Notes under the pieces: model-generated
The model's database searches: none
What the model was told of the DNA's origin: nothing
The model's input: the letters and a program-made list of their open reading frames with translations, nothing else
Part shown: positions 35,256 to 43,793 of the stretch, one piece after another
How the letters are laid out: each line of letters opens with the position of its first letter
How positions within the stretch are numbered: the first letter of the stretch is position 1
NCBI RefSeq assembly: GCF_001005825.1
Contig: NZ_LBHV01000004.1
Coordinates: 372,001 to 436,000, forward strand
DNA from: Rhizobium sp. LC145
Lineage (GTDB): Bacteria > Pseudomonadota > Alphaproteobacteria > Rhizobiales > Rhizobiaceae
DNA length: 64,000 nt
Reading direction: 5' to 3'
Position numbers and translations under genes: made by a program

Positions 35256-35640
35256 CGGTCAGTCCCCTTCAAAAATCTCAGGCTCCGGCGAGCCGGAGGA
35301 CAAAGGACGGATGAGAATGCGCTCGGCCCAGCTGGTGGAGACACCGGACCGCAAACACGCTCAAACGCGCGAACTTTGGATCAACGCCCTGCCACGAGCG
35401 AAAATCCGGCTTTGTCTGCCATGGATTGGAGGGAATATCCCAACCGCACTTCCGGCAATGATGGTGTGCCTCTTCAGTATTGCAGGCTGATGGAAAGCCT
35501 ACAGAGACCAGAAAGGCCCGCACCGTCGTTGCTTCAAGATGTCCTCGCATTTCCCGGTTGGCCGGAATAGCGACTGGAGGGGTTAGTTCCAGGTACCTTA
35601 CCGATGACCTCACCTTAGGGATAAATCCCAATTCGAGGGT
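35256..35640 (-). ncRNA. long leader of the decarboxylase gene, candidate speF-type RNA
   Basis: Almost 400 bases precede the decarboxylase start without a believable gene (a 117-codon frame is of unusual composition and unrecognised). In alphaproteobacteria a conserved structured RNA named speF lies in this place, upstream of ornithine decarboxylase. Here the leader ends in a GC-rich hairpin plus T run just before the start codon, as expected for an attenuator. I identify it by position and architecture, not by a sequence alignment. Confidence 0.5.
35271..35298 (-). terminator. attenuator-like hairpin 16 bases before the decarboxylase start
   Basis: On the minus strand CTCCGG-CTCG-CCGGAG is followed by CCTGAGATTTTT, so a terminator-like stem and T run end just upstream of the GGGGAC ribosome site. 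It could stop transcription or hide the ribosome site in response to polyamine or ornithine status (inference). Confidence 0.6.
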
Positions 35641-35798
35641 CGGCGGACACCCACAGGCACGTGCGACTTTGGGCAGCCGCGGAGATAAGAATATTCGCAG
35701 TCATAATCAAGAGATTTTTTCATCTTTCGGCTAAAAATCGCATTGCGCAATCAAGAGCAAAATCCCAACTAGGCTTCAGATTACGAGAGGGATGTGAC

Positions 35799-36695
35799 TT
35801 GGATACTTTGACGCGCATGCGCGCCTTCATCGACGTGGTCGAGGCGGAAGGCTTTTCGGCAGCCGCCCGCAAGACGGGGCGCTCCAAGGCGCTGCTTTCG
35901 AAATACGTCCGCGAACTGGAAGACGACCTCGGCGCCTTGCTGCTCAACCGCACCACCCGCCAGTTCTCCATGACCGAAGCCGGCCACACCTATTACCGCA
36001 CGGCAGCCGACATTCTGAAGGAAATCGACAATCTCGCCGACCTGGTGCGCGAGAACAATGCCGATCTCAAGGGCAGGCTACGGGTTTCGGTGCCGCGCAC
36101 CTTCATCGACGCGGAAGTCGGCCAGTCGCTGATCGATTTCGCCAAGGGGCATCCGGAGGTCTCGCTCGAAATCGTCGCGGAGGACCGCTTCGTCGATCTG
36201 ATCGAGGAGAATTTCGATCTCGCCATCCGAATCACCAAGCTGGAGGATTCGGGCCTCATCGCCCGCAAGCTCTCCGATTTCCGGGTCTACACCGTGGCGA
36301 CCGCCGATTTCGTTGCAAAGCATGGACCCTTCGAACATCCGCAGGACCTGAACCGCGTTCCCTTCATCATCGACACCAATTCCCGCTGGCACAACAATGT
36401 CCGCTTCACCGGTCCGGAGGGCAACACGATCTCCGTTTCGGTGAGCGGCCCGATCGAGGTCAACAGCCCGCAAACGACGCTGCGGGCGGCGCGCGCCGGG
36501 CTCGGCGTCGCGATCATTCCGGATTTCATCGCCGCACCCTCCATCCAGTCGGGCGAACTCGTGACGCTTTTCGACGACTACATCGCCAAGGACCGGGGGA
36601 TCTATGCGGTCTATCCGCACCGCCGCTACCTGCCGGCCAAGGTCAGGAGCTTCGTGGACTTCCTCTCCACCTGGTTCCGCAGGCATCCGCACTGA
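35799..36695 (+). CDS. LysR family transcriptional regulator (TTG start)
   Basis: The 298-residue protein has the winged helix TLTRMRAFIDVVEAEGFSAAA with SKALLSKYVRELE, and a LysR substrate domain (GRLRVSVPRTFIDAEVGQSL). The start is a TTG at 35799, 8 bases after GAGAGG; the nearest upstream ATG at 35661 would add a foreign 46-residue tail, and the next ATG downstream would cut into the first helix. It is divergent from the decarboxylase leader, but its target is not obvious. Confidence 0.88.
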   Translation: MDTLTRMRAFIDVVEAEGFSAAARKTGRSKALLSKYVRELEDDLGALLLNRTTRQFSMTEAGHTYYRTAADILKEIDNLADLVRENNADLKGRLRVSVPRTFIDAEVGQSLIDFAKGHPEVSLEIVAEDRFVDLIEENFDLAIRITKLEDSGLIARKLSDFRVYTVATADFVAKHGPFEHPQDLNRVPFIIDTNSRWHNNVRFTGPEGNTISVSVSGPIEVNSPQTTLRAARAGLGVAIIPDFIAAPSIQSGELVTLFDDYIAKDRGIYAVYPHRRYLPAKVRSFVDFLSTWFRRHPH

Positions 36696-36744
36696 GTCGA
36701 AATTCCGTCCCATTTGCGCTGCACACAACGCAGCGATATCTATG

Positions 36745-36860
36745 CCCCCTCATCCGGTCCTTCGGACCACCTTCTTCCCGACGGGAGAAGGAGAGGTGCC
36801 GCGCCGCCGCCGCTCCTCCTCTCCCTCTCGGGGAGGGTCGCCAAGCGAAGCGGAGGGGGA
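36745..36860. repeat. second type of palindromic intergenic repeat
   Basis: The element starts CCCCCTCATCCGGTCC, has hairpins GGTCC/GGACC and CTTCTTCCCG/CGGGAGAAG, and ends with CGAAGCGGAGGGGGA. It differs from the five RIME-like copies but has the same mosaic look. A short fragment of the same left end (CCCCTCATCCGG) occurs at 45719-45730, after trhO. Confidence 0.7.
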
Positions 36861-36901
36861 ATTTTTTGTTAGCCGTCAACCGGCCGGGGAACCTAGGGCG
36901 A

Positions 36902-37546
36902 ATGCGATATAGAATCCTCACCATAGCCGCGCTGGCGGCCGCCGCGGCGCCGCTGCCGGCACTCGCCCATCCCCACATCTTTGCCGAGGCGCGGCTGGAG
37001 GTGATTGCCGGCGACGACGGCATGATCTCCGAACTGCGCAATGTCTGGCGTTTCGACGAGATGTTCTCCTCGAGCGTGCTCCTCGACTTCGACAAGAACA
37101 CCGACCTGAAGCTGGACGAGCAAGAACTTGCCGAACTCGGTGAGGTAATGCGCACGTCGCTCGCCGAATTCCATTATTTCACGACAATGACGGCCGATGG
37201 CGCCAATGTGGGCGTGCAGAAGCCGGACGCTATCCATGTTTCCTACGACGAGGGGCAGATCCTCGTCTTCTTCGCGGTGAAGCCGGAAAAGCCGATACCG
37301 GCGAAAGGCAAGCTCACCTTCGGGGTCTACGATCCCTCCATGTACACGGCGATCGACTTTCCGACCGACAACGACCTCGTGGCCGAGGGCAAGGCGCTTG
37401 CTGCCTGCAAGCACCAGGTGGTGAGACCCGATCCCGACGAGATCATCTCGCAGAACAGCGCGACGCTGACCGACGCGTTCTTCAACGACCCGACGGGAAA
37501 CGATATGACGAAACTCTTTGCGACCCGACTTGAGGTGACATGCTGA
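36902..37546 (+). CDS. DUF1007 periplasmic protein, partner of the NicO exporter
   Basis: The 214-residue protein begins MRYRILTIAALAAAAAPLPALAHPH, a signal peptide whose cleavage would leave an N-terminal His-Pro-His, a possible metal ligand. The rest matches the DUF1007 family (FDEMFSSSVLLDFDKNTDLKLDEQEL). DUF1007 genes commonly precede NicO Ni/Co transporters, as here where the stop overlaps the next start by 7 bases. It may deliver or sense metal in the periplasm (inference). ATG 36902 follows AGGG. Confidence 0.86.
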   Translation: MRYRILTIAALAAAAAPLPALAHPHIFAEARLEVIAGDDGMISELRNVWRFDEMFSSSVLLDFDKNTDLKLDEQELAELGEVMRTSLAEFHYFTTMTADGANVGVQKPDAIHVSYDEGQILVFFAVKPEKPIPAKGKLTFGVYDPSMYTAIDFPTDNDLVAEGKALAACKHQVVRPDPDEIISQNSATLTDAFFNDPTGNDMTKLFATRLEVTC

Positions 37547-38571
37547 GGAAGAGCCGACCCCTCATCTTTGCCGCGCTCGCGGCGCTCCTGCTGGCGGCCG
37601 CCGGCGCCCATGCCCAATCTCCCCTCGGGGTCGGCTCCGCCGAACCCTCCTTCAGCGTCAGCGGGCCGCTCGGCGGCTTCTTCGCCTGGATCAACACCCA
37701 CCAGCAGGCCTTCTACCGGGCGCTGACGGCAGCACTCCGCGCCATGCGCGAGGACCCGTGGGCGCTGACCGGCCTGATCGGCCTTTCCTTCGCCTATGGC
37801 GTCTTCCATGCGGCCGGCCCCGGCCACGGCAAGGCGGTGATCTCCTCCTACATGGTCGCCAACGAGACGGCGCTGAAACGCGGCATCCTGATCTCCTTCA
37901 TCTCGGCTCTGGTGCAGGGCGCCACGGCCGTCCTGCTGGTCGGCGCCGCCTATTTCGCGCTGCGCGGCACCGGCATCACCATGACCCGCGCTACCTGGGC
38001 GATGGAGGTGGCGAGCTTCGCCCTCATCGCGCTGTTCGGCGCCTGGCTGCTGCTGCGCAAGCTGCACGCGCTTAAGATGCGCGTCGTCACGGTTTCCGAA
38101 CCCGTTGCGGCCGGCATCGGCAAGGGCCCGACCGGCCTGCGCTTCGAGGCGGTCGAGATCGACGACCACGAATATCGCGGCTCGGGCGGCGCCTGCGAGA
38201 CCTGCGGCAACGCCCATATCCCCGATCCGGCCCTCCTGAAGGGACGTGATTTCAGCCTCCATGAGGCCTGGTCGGCAATCATCGCAGTCGGCCTTCGCCC
38301 CTGCTCCGGCGCGATCCTGGTGATGAGCTTCTCGCTGCTCAATGGGCTCTATCTCGGCGGGCTGCTTTCGGTGCTCGCCATGTCCATCGGCACGGCGATC
38401 ACGGTTGCGATCCTCGCCATCCTCGCCGTCACCGCCAAGGACCTCGCCGTGCGTTTTGCTGGCCCCGGTTCGAGGAAGGCCATGTGGGCCGGCACGGCGA
38501 TCGAGATCGCCGGCGCCCTCTTCGTGCTCCTGATGGGGCTGATCCTGCTCGGAGCTTCGCTGCAGGGCTAG
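37540..38571 (+). CDS. nickel/cobalt efflux protein, NicO/RcnA family
   Basis: The 343-residue membrane protein has an N-terminal signal-like segment and six helices. It carries the family motif HAAGPGHGKAVISSY near residue 90 and a second signature VGLRPCSGAILVMSFSLLNG near residue 250. Between them lies a cytoplasmic loop with CETCGNAHIPD, a CxxC-plus-His site that could bind metal. It should export Ni2+ or Co2+ across the inner membrane. It is coupled to the DUF1007 gene and overlaps the convergent oxidoreductase gene by 4 bases. Confidence 0.87.
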   Translation: MLRKSRPLIFAALAALLLAAAGAHAQSPLGVGSAEPSFSVSGPLGGFFAWINTHQQAFYRALTAALRAMREDPWALTGLIGLSFAYGVFHAAGPGHGKAVISSYMVANETALKRGILISFISALVQGATAVLLVGAAYFALRGTGITMTRATWAMEVASFALIALFGAWLLLRKLHALKMRVVTVSEPVAAGIGKGPTGLRFEAVEIDDHEYRGSGGACETCGNAHIPDPALLKGRDFSLHEAWSAIIAVGLRPCSGAILVMSFSLLNGLYLGGLLSVLAMSIGTAITVAILAILAVTAKDLAVRFAGPGSRKAMWAGTAIEIAGALFVLLMGLILLGASLQG

Positions 38572-39557
38572 AGCGTCACGACGATCTTGCCGAACTGCTC
38601 GTTCGATTCCAGGAAGCGGTGAGCCTCGACGATCCGCTCGAAAGGAAATGTCCTGGCGATGACCGGCTTCAACGCGCCGGCGGCGAGACCCTTCACGATG
38701 AACGCCTTGGCGGCTTCCAGGCGATCCGGGTCGGCGCTGATCTCGTGAACGAGATAGCCGCGCAGCGTCAGGGATTTGGCGAGCACAGCAAAGATCGGGA
38801 AGGGTGTCGGATCGGGGCTCAGCGCGCCGTATTCGATGAGGATGCCGCCGCGCGACATGGCAGTCGTCAAAGGTTCGAAATTCGGCCCGCCGATCGGATC
38901 GAACACCACCCGCACGCCCTCCAGGCCGGCGATCTCGGCAAGCCGTGCCCCGAGATCCTCTTCGGCGGAAGCGATGACATGCGCGGCGCCCGTTTCCAGC
39001 AGGGCCTCTCTCTTGGCCGATGTTCGCGTGACCGCGATTGCGGTTGCGCCAACCATGTTGGTGATCTGGATCGCCGCAATCCCGACGCTGCTCGATGCCG
39101 CGGTGATGACGACGAAATCGTCGGGGCTGAGCGCCGCGATGTCGATCAACGCCCCATAGGCCGTGAGATATTGCATCCAGACGGCGGCGGCCTCCTCCCA
39201 GCTCAGCGACGGCGGATGCCTGACGACATGGTTCGCGGGAAAGGTAGCGAGCTCCCCATAGGCCGGCCAGCGGATCATCGATCGGGGCGGCACGACGCTG
39301 ACGGCATCGCCGACAGCAAAATCCGTCACCCCCTCGCCCACACTCTCCACAATGCCGGCAGCCTCCAGTCCAAGGCCCGACGGCAGGACGGCGGTCTCGA
39401 TATAGGTGCCGGACCGCAGCAATGCCTCGGCGCGATTGAGGCCGAGCGCCTTCACCCGGATGCGGACCTCGCCCTCACGTGGCGCGAGCATATCGATATC
39501 GTCTATCCGCAGGACTTCCGGACCACCAAGCTCATGAAAGCGAATAACACGCGTCAT
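38568..39557 (-). CDS. zinc-independent MDR alcohol dehydrogenase/quinone oxidoreductase
   Basis: The 329-residue protein has the medium-chain dehydrogenase fold: FHELGGPEVLRIDD, LGLEAAGIVESVGEGV and the nucleotide-binding AASSSVGIAAIQIT. The zinc-ligand cysteines of classical alcohol dehydrogenases are missing, which places it with the quinone oxidoreductases. ATG 39557 was preferred to GTG 39566 because GGAGTG is then well spaced. A LysR gene is divergent and probably regulates it. Confidence 0.88.
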   Translation of the reverse strand: MTRVIRFHELGGPEVLRIDDIDMLAPREGEVRIRVKALGLNRAEALLRSGTYIETAVLPSGLGLEAAGIVESVGEGVTDFAVGDAVSVVPPRSMIRWPAYGELATFPANHVVRHPPSLSWEEAAAVWMQYLTAYGALIDIAALSPDDFVVITAASSSVGIAAIQITNMVGATAIAVTRTSAKREALLETGAAHVIASAEEDLGARLAEIAGLEGVRVVFDPIGGPNFEPLTTAMSRGGILIEYGALSPDPTPFPIFAVLAKSLTLRGYLVHEISADPDRLEAAKAFIVKGLAAGALKPVIARTFPFERIVEAHRFLESNEQFGKIVVTL

Positions 39558-39659
39558 CGGCAACACTCCAAAACAGTTGAATGGAATGAGCTATGACAGG
39601 CGCAAATTCCGCGATAAATAGCGCTTCACGCATGATAGTAGAAACCAAAGATTTTCAAT

Positions 39660-40595
39660 ATGGACCGCCTTACCAGCATGGCCGTGTTCGTGAAAGCAGT
39701 TGACACGGGCTCCTTCGCCGCGGCGGCGCATGCGCTCGACCTTTCAGGCCCGATGGTCGGCAAGCATATCCGCTTCCTGGAGGACCGGCTCGGCATGCGG
39801 CTTCTCAACCGCACGACGCGCCGCCAGAGCCTCACCGATTTCGGACGGGCCTATTACGAGCGGTGCCGGATCGTGCTTGCGGAAACGGAAGCCGCGGAAG
39901 CGCTTGCGGCCGACCAGCTCATGGAGCCGCGCGGAAAGCTGAGGGTCACCATGCCGGTGCATTTCGGCCGGCATTGCGCCATGCCGGTCCTCATGGACCT
40001 GGCGCGGCAGTATCCGGCTCTTGAGCTGGAGCTTTCCTTCAACGATCGGCTGACCGATCTTGCGGAGGACGGCTTCGACCTCGCCATCCGGACGGGAAGC
40101 CTTCAGGACCGGGCGGACGTCATCGCCCGGCGCGTCGCGCGCCAGAGCATGATCGTCTGCGCCGCGCCTTCCTATCTTGAAACGCACGGCCGGCCGGAGA
40201 GGTTGGAAGACCTGGCGGAACACCAGGCCGTCGTCTATCGCCGGACAGGCCCGGTTTCTCCCTGGCTTTTCCCCCGCGAGGGATCGCCTCCGTTGGAAAT
40301 CGCTCCCCAAAGCCAATTCCGGCTCGATGACCTCGATGCGATCGCCGACGCCGCGACCGCAGGCATGGGGCTTGCCTGGCTTCCATGCTGGCTGGTGAGG
40401 GAACGTATCCGGACGGGCAAGCTCACCCTGCTCCTGCCCGATGAACCGACCTTTCTTTACGACGTCCAGGCGCTTTGGCTGAAGACGCCGCATCTGCCGC
40501 GAAAGGTCCGCCTCGCCGTCGATGCGCTGGCGGCGGCCCTGCCCCGGTTCATGGGCCTGAATACGGCTATTTTCCCCGCTGGTAGCGCGCCCTGA
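39660..40595 (+). CDS. LysR family transcriptional regulator
   Basis: The 311-residue protein has the winged helix MDRLTSMAVFVKAVDTGSFA with LSGPMVGKHIRFLE, then a substrate domain (GKLRVTMPVHFGRHCAMPVL). It is divergent from the MDR oxidoreductase gene across a region of about 100 bases, the usual layout of a LysR regulator and its target. Confidence 0.9.
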   Translation: MDRLTSMAVFVKAVDTGSFAAAAHALDLSGPMVGKHIRFLEDRLGMRLLNRTTRRQSLTDFGRAYYERCRIVLAETEAAEALAADQLMEPRGKLRVTMPVHFGRHCAMPVLMDLARQYPALELELSFNDRLTDLAEDGFDLAIRTGSLQDRADVIARRVARQSMIVCAAPSYLETHGRPERLEDLAEHQAVVYRRTGPVSPWLFPREGSPPLEIAPQSQFRLDDLDAIADAATAGMGLAWLPCWLVRERIRTGKLTLLLPDEPTFLYDVQALWLKTPHLPRKVRLAVDALAAALPRFMGLNTAIFPAGSAP

Positions 40596-40764
40596 GCCAG
40601 AAGACCAGAAAGAAGGCGAGCACCGCAGCAATGCCGAAGGCGGCGGCAAGCCAGGGCGAGAATTCCGCCAGCCACAGCATGATCGGCGGCATGGCGAAGA
40701 ACAGGATCAGGAAGCCTGCAAGGATGATCGCGGCCGCAATCGCCGGAGAGCGCTTCTCGGTCAT
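40567..40764 (-). CDS. small two-helix inner-membrane protein
   Basis: The 65-residue protein begins MTEKRSPAIAAAIILAGFLI, with two hydrophobic helices (about residues 9-31 and 37-57) and a short basic tail (RARYQRGK). It matches no family I can name. Its ATG overlaps the stop of the upstream acetyltransferase (ATGA), so it is translated with it. Its last 29 bases overlap the convergent LysR gene. Confidence 0.75.
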   Translation of the reverse strand: MTEKRSPAIAAAIILAGFLILFFAMPPIMLWLAEFSPWLAAAFGIAAVLAFFLVFWLRARYQRGK

Positions 40765-41456
40765 GCCGTGGCTTCCTTGGCGAGGTCGGCCCGGATCTCC
40801 TCCAGCCGCCGTTTCTGCTGCCCGGCCTCGTCGAAATTCTCCGGCGCGAGCCAGGCCTCGAATGCGGCTCTCAGAAGCGGCCATTCGCCGTCGATCATCG
40901 AGAACCAGGCGGTGTCGCGATTGGCTCCCCTGGAGATGACGTGCTGGCGGAAAACTCCCTCGAAAGTGAAGCCGTAGCGTCTGGCCGTCACCTTGCTCGC
41001 CTCGTTCTCGTTGTGGCACTTCCATTCGTAGCGGCGGTAGCCGAGGTCGTCGAAAACGTGCCTCGCCATCAGGTAATGAGCCTCGGTCGCAAGCGGCGAG
41101 CGCTTCATGTCCGCCCCATGGGCGACGGAGCCCACTTCCACCACGCCGTTCTTCGGGTCGGGGCGCATATAGCTCGCCATGCCGACGACCTTGCCGCTCG
41201 CATTGTCGCGGAAGACGAGCGTCACGAAGCCGAGATTGGCGTTCGCATTTTCGAGCCAAGCGTCCAGCTCTTCCGCCCTGGAATAGTCCTGGTTCGGGAA
41301 AAATCTGAGCAGCGCGTTGATGTCGGCGGCGCCGCCGAGCGCCTCCCAGAGCGGCTGGAGATGCTTTTCCCTCTCATAGGGTTCGAGAGTGACGAAACGG
41401 CCCTTGAGGGTGACCGGAGCGGGTACCGGGACCTTGTAGTTCGTGAGATCGCGCAT
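40761..41456 (-). CDS. GNAT acetyltransferase, RimJ/RimL-like
   Basis: The 231-residue protein begins MRDLTNYKVPVPAPVTLKGR and shows the RimJ/RimL pattern: VTLEPYEREKHLQPLWEAL, then NGVVEVGSVAHGADMKRSPL and HNENEASKVTARRYGFTFEG. Such enzymes acetylate N-terminal or small-molecule amines. AGAGG precedes ATG 41456; a start at 41510 is less likely. The gene is coupled to the small membrane protein downstream. Confidence 0.87.
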   Translation of the reverse strand: MRDLTNYKVPVPAPVTLKGRFVTLEPYEREKHLQPLWEALGGAADINALLRFFPNQDYSRAEELDAWLENANANLGFVTLVFRDNASGKVVGMASYMRPDPKNGVVEVGSVAHGADMKRSPLATEAHYLMARHVFDDLGYRRYEWKCHNENEASKVTARRYGFTFEGVFRQHVISRGANRDTAWFSMIDGEWPLLRAAFEAWLAPENFDEAGQQKRRLEEIRADLAKEATA

Positions 41457-41537
41457 GATGGCCTCTGCTTTGGAGCCAAGAGGCTTAGGCCAGAGGTGCG
41501 GGAAAGGCAACGGGGCGAGTGGCGTACACTCGACAAC

Positions 41538-41665
41538 TCCCCCTCTGGCCTACCGGCCATCTCCCCCACAAGGGGGAGAAGACCCGAGGCACCGTATCGG
41601 CCCTATTTCGAAGAGCGCGCGGCAGATCAAGCCCTCCCCATTGTGGGGAGGGGTTGGGGAGCCTG
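41538..41665. repeat. RIME-like composite palindromic element, copy 2
   Basis: The left part reads CCCCCTCTGGCCTACCGGCC and CCCCCACAAGGGGGAG; the right part CCCTCCCCATTGTGGGGAGG and GGTTGGGGAG. A variable spacer of about 60 bases lies between. It sits between DUF533 and acetyltransferase genes on the minus strand. Confidence 0.87.
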
Positions 41666-41678
41666 AATGGAGGCTAGA

Positions 41679-42392
41679 TTAAACCTTCACCTTCGCAGCC
41701 GAAACGGTCGCATCGATATGGTCGATGAGTGCGTCGGCAAGGCCGAGGCGGCCGGCAAGCATGTCGAGATAGCCGCGTTCGACGCGCGTATCCGGATCGA
41801 TGGTGAGCCTCGAGGCGGTATAGAGTTCCACCTTCTGCTCCTCGGTGCGGGCAGCCGCAATGAGACCGTCGAGATCAATCGGATTGGCGAGCTCCTTCTC
41901 GATGAAGGCTTCCGCCTCCGCGCCAAGATCGACCGCATGAACCTTGTCCATGATGCCCGCACGCTCGGTCTCGTCGATATGGCCGTCAGCCTTGGCGGCG
42001 GCGATCATCGCCCGCACCAGGGTCAGCGCGAAATCATTGGTCAGCGCCGGAGACTGGGGATGGAAAGGAGAATCCGCGGGCGGCGGCAAAAGCGGCGTGT
42101 CGGCCTGGGGTTGCGGCTGCGGCGCCGTCTGCGGCGACTGGCCGGACTGGTAATTCTTATAGGCGAGATAGCCGAGACCCGCTATCGCCGCGAGCCCACC
42201 CAGCCCGGCGGCATTGCCGGCGAGCTTGCGGCCCGTCTTGGTGCCGAGAACGGCGGCGAGGATCGCGCCGGTTGCCAACGGATTGTTGCGGGCAAGATCG
42301 GTGGCCTGCCCTGCCCGCTCCCTGACCGTTCCGGAAACTCCCGGTATCTGCGAGCCGAGGAATTGGTCGAGCAGCTTCTTGGCATCAAACAT
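41679..42392 (-). CDS. TerB/DUF533 family protein (YebE-like)
   Basis: The 237-residue protein begins MFDAKKLLDQFLGSQIPG, has one glycine-rich hydrophobic segment (about residues 45-75), a Pro/Gln linker, and a C-terminal TerB-like helical domain (ALTLVRAMIAAAKADGHIDE). YebE-type proteins are inner-membrane proteins linked to envelope stress; function is not defined. ATG 42392 has AGGGAGA upstream. Confidence 0.85.
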   Translation of the reverse strand: MFDAKKLLDQFLGSQIPGVSGTVRERAGQATDLARNNPLATGAILAAVLGTKTGRKLAGNAAGLGGLAAIAGLGYLAYKNYQSGQSPQTAPQPQPQADTPLLPPPADSPFHPQSPALTNDFALTLVRAMIAAAKADGHIDETERAGIMDKVHAVDLGAEAEAFIEKELANPIDLDGLIAAARTEEQKVELYTASRLTIDPDTRVERGYLDMLAGRLGLADALIDHIDATVSAAKVKV

Positions 42393-42478
42393 CGCGTCAT
42401 CTCCCTGTTGAGGTTCCAAGAAGATAGTGCGCCGATGTGAAATTACAAAGATGGGTTGCGGTCAGCCTTTCGGCAGCG

Positions 42479-43117
42479 TTAAGCCTTGAGAGCCGCCGCT
42501 TCGGAAGCGAGCTTGGTGATGCCCGCCCAGTCGCCCGCCGAGACGAGTTCCTTCGGCGCCACCCAGGAACCGCCAACGCAGACGACGTTCGGCAGCGAGA
42601 GATAATCCCTGGCGTTCTTGAGCGAAATGCCGCCGGTCGGGCAGAAGAACGTGCCCGTGAGCGGCGAGGAAAGCGCCTTGAGATAGGCCGCGCCGCCGGC
42701 CTGCTCCGCGGGGAAGAATTTCAGGACCTCGTAGCCCGCCTCACGCAGCGCCATGGCTTCGCTTGCCGTCGCAGCGCCCGGCAGCAACGGAACCTCGGAA
42801 CCCCTGGCGGCATCCAGCACGCCGGGCGTGACGCCGGGGCTGACGATGAAGGTGGAACCGGCCTTCACGGCGGCGTCGAAATCGCGCGCGTTGAGGATCG
42901 TGCCGGCGCCGACATTGGCCCCCTCGACTTCGCTCGCCACCGCCTTGACGGCATCGAGCGCCGCCGGCGTGCGCATGGTGATTTCGATCGCCTTCAGCCC
43001 ACCCGCGACGAGCGCTCTCGCAAGCCCGACCGCCGATTTCGCGTCGTCGACGATGAGAACCGGCACCACCGGCTGCAGCTTCAGGATGGAAAGCAGCTTT
43101 TCGGTCTTGCCGGCCAT
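42479..43117 (-). CDS. eda: KDPG/KHG aldolase
   Basis: The 212-residue protein has the class I aldolase pattern: VPVLIVDDAKSAVGLARALV, catalytic Glu in AIEITMRTPAAL, GAGTILN, FIVSPG and the Schiff-base lysine in EVLKFFPAEQAGG. It splits 2-keto-3-deoxy-6-phosphogluconate into pyruvate and glyceraldehyde 3-phosphate, the last step of the Entner-Doudoroff path used by rhizobia. GGAGAC precedes ATG 43117. The edd and zwf genes are not adjacent. Confidence 0.93.
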   Translation of the reverse strand: MAGKTEKLLSILKLQPVVPVLIVDDAKSAVGLARALVAGGLKAIEITMRTPAALDAVKAVASEVEGANVGAGTILNARDFDAAVKAGSTFIVSPGVTPGVLDAARGSEVPLLPGAATASEAMALREAGYEVLKFFPAEQAGGAAYLKALSSPLTGTFFCPTGGISLKNARDYLSLPNVVCVGGSWVAPKELVSAGDWAGITKLASEAAALKA

Positions 43118-43295
43118 GGCGTCGTCTCCGCTAAAAACGTTTGAAAACTCGGCCTGCAGATAGCGCGCGGCTTCGCTCTTGTCGAGAAAAGCTTGCCCCC
43201 TTGCCGAGAAAAAATGCCGGTGCGTGGCAAAGCGGGGCTTGTCACAACCCATCTTTGCCATAGGGTAGAAAAATTCCTGACCACGGTGATTGCAT

Positions 43296-43793
43296 ATGGC
43301 CAAGGAAATCGAACGGAAGTTTCTGGTGAAAGGCGATGGCTGGCGAAGCGAAGCCACCTCGTCGAAGAATTTCGTCCAAGCCTATATCGCTGCCATGGAC
43401 GACCGCTCGGTGCGCGTGCGGCTGGTCGACGGCAAGCGCGCCACGCTGACTGTCAAGATCGGCAGCACGTCTTTCTCGCGCGACGAGTTCGAGTACGCGA
43501 TCCCCTTGAGCGATGCCGAGGAACTGCTCTCCAGCGCCATCGGCATCATTCTGGAAAAGCGGCGCTATACCGTGGAGCACGAGGGCTTCACTTGGGAGGT
43601 GGACGTCTATGGCGGCGTCTATCGCGGCCTCGTCGTCGCCGAAGTGGAATTGCAGGACGAGGCGGACACACCCGAACTTCCCGACTGGATCGGCCGTGAG
43701 GTGACCGGAGACGGACGCTATTCCAACATGGTGATGGCCACCGAGAATGTCAGTGCGGAGCTGCGTCATGCCATTTCGCGTCCGGCCCGCTAA
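43296..43793 (+). CDS. CYTH domain protein (triphosphate tunnel metalloenzyme)
   Basis: The 165-residue protein begins MAKEIERKFLV with the ExExK signature (Glu4, Glu6, Lys8) of the CYTH tunnel, followed by RVRLVDGKRATLTVKIG and VAEVELQDEAD. CYTH enzymes hydrolyse inorganic triphosphate or related compounds. The gene overlaps the following CHAD gene by 26 bases, the usual CYTH-CHAD pairing linked to polyphosphate. Confidence 0.9.
   Translation: MAKEIERKFLVKGDGWRSEATSSKNFVQAYIAAMDDRSVRVRLVDGKRATLTVKIGSTSFSRDEFEYAIPLSDAEELLSSAIGIILEKRRYTVEHEGFTWEVDVYGGVYRGLVVAEVELQDEADTPELPDWIGREVTGDGRYSNMVMATENVSAELRHAISRPAR

Noticed and set aside
35278-35631. 117-codon frame in the decarboxylase leader
   Set aside because: Composition is unlike the neighbours and it overlaps the attenuator-like hairpin; a regulatory leader is more likely. 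A short regulatory peptide is not excluded.
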